A DNA stretch of 64,000 nt from an uncultured Verrucomicrobiota bacterium (GTDB lineage Bacteria > Verrucomicrobiota > Verrucomicrobiia > Limisphaerales > UBA9464): NCBI GenBank assembly GCA_903907995.1, contig CAIVQH010000041.1, forward strand, positions 124,001 through 188,000. Reading direction: 5' to 3'. Every line of letters starts with the position of its first letter. The stretch's first letter is position 1. Positions 63,583-64,000 of this stretch are shown piece by piece. The translations under genes and the position numbers were made by a program. The notes under the pieces were generated by a model. The model was given only the letters and a program-made list of their open reading frames with translations. It was not told the DNA's origin and made no database searches.

Positions 63583-63610
63583 CGCCTTCGCGTCTTTGTT
63601 GTTCAACTCC
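63583..63610. repeat. Right flank of the GxxExxY cassette (inverted copy)
   Basis: cgccttcgcgtctttgttgt and eight more bases fill the whole 28-bp gap from the GxxExxY stop to the next ATG. It is the reverse complement of the left-flank sequence (gaacaacaaagacgcgaagg type). Confidence 0.85.
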
Positions 63611-64000
63611 ATGCTGACCATCCCCGGCAACTCCCACAGCCCCTTTTGCGATGGCCATTCGCGGCGCGACTTCCTGCGCATTGGTGGACTGGCAATGGGT
63701 GGCTTGGCGCTGCCGCAACTGCTCCAGGCCGAACAGCTCTCGGGAATCCGCAAGTCACATAAGGCGGTCATCATGATCTATCTGGTCGGCGCCCCGCCGC
63801 ATCAGGACATGTTCGACCTGAAGATGGACGCGCCGCTGGAGATCCGCGGCCCGCACAAGCCGCGCGTGACCAACGTGCCCGGCATCGAGATTTCCGAGCA
63901 CATGCCATACTGCGCCCGGATTATGGACAAGCTCGTCCCGATCCGCACGATGTACGGCTCGCCCAGCGGGGACCACGACTCCTTCATTTGCTACACCGGC
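63611..64000 (+). CDS. DUF1501 protein (fourth, 3' partial)
   Basis: 130 codons to the right edge. Tat signal (GHSRRDFLRIGGLAMGGLAL) and [20 protein letters not shown] mark it as a close relative of the second and third copies; IEISEHMPYCARIMDKLVPI, then RTMYGS and GDHDSFICYTG follow. The gene continues beyond the window. Confidence 0.9.
   Translation, partial: MLTIPGNSHSPFCDGHSRRDFLRIGGLAMGGLALPQLLQAEQLSGIRKSHKAVIMIYLVGAPPHQDMFDLKMDAPLEIRGPHKPRVTNVPGIEISEHMPYCARIMDKLVPIRTMYGSPSGDHDSFICYTG

Overview
The window is a GC-rich bacterial chromosome segment. Its gene families point to the phylum Verrucomicrobiota, most likely the Pedosphaera/Limisphaerales side. These include DUF1549/DUF1553 and DUF1501 genes, prepilin-like proteins with an H-X9-DG tail, a PEP-CTERM protein, HAF-repeat proteins, a DUF2723 protein, a GxxExxY protein, and several nested-hairpin inverted-repeat elements. 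The lineage is inferred from these families; no rRNA is present to confirm it.

Layout. 1-5.7 kb: end of a secreted protein, moaD, a lipoprotein, an internally duplicated secreted protein, and a dUTPase - TPR protein - hpt operon. 6.3-8.7 kb: an MBOAT O-acyltransferase followed by a frameshifted partner. 9-13.6 kb: a HAF-repeat protein and a methionine-salvage cluster (mtnB-mtnD-mtnC with mtnA convergent). 14.5-18.4 kb: an SMP-30 protein, tRNA-Pro(CGG) and tRNA-Leu(GAG), a 2-kb insertion bounded by a 22-bp copy of the tRNA-Leu 3' end and carrying one SGNH hydrolase, and a decayed lipoprotein gene. 18.5-31.3 kb: an ECF sigma factor with an overlapping membrane protein, a large DUF2723 membrane protein, plsY-gpsA, thrB, a second HAF protein and lysS. 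31.6-40.4 kb: a methyltransferase, an epimerase, rpiB, a DUF1579 protein, the relic of a cytosine-methylase/Vsr locus, an AEC transporter and a DNRLRE protein. 40.5-54 kb: ftsH, an M16 peptidase, an HxlR/pirin divergent pair, and a TetR-regulated RND efflux operon with its outer-membrane factor. 54-64 kb: two prepilin-like genes, a DUF1549/DUF1553 gene and four DUF1501 genes interrupted by a PEP-CTERM gene and a GxxExxY gene; the last DUF1501 gene runs off the window.

The most unusual signal lies between the genes. At least fifteen spacers carry short arrays with a strict 7-nt period, in several related unit families such as GAGTTAC, GATTTAC, ACTGATT and AGGTCCC. They often begin within a few bases of a stop codon and are often present as inverted pairs around a short unique core. 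They resemble the short tandemly repeated repetitive (STRR) heptamers known from cyanobacteria. In addition there are four larger elements (about 130-220 bp) built from nested 5-8 bp hairpins, some with compensatory changes. The GxxExxY gene is bracketed by inverted copies of an 8-nt-period repeat, as if it were a cassette placed inside the DUF1501 array.

Long antisense open frames are common here because of the base composition. They were ignored wherever the opposite strand carries a recognisable protein.
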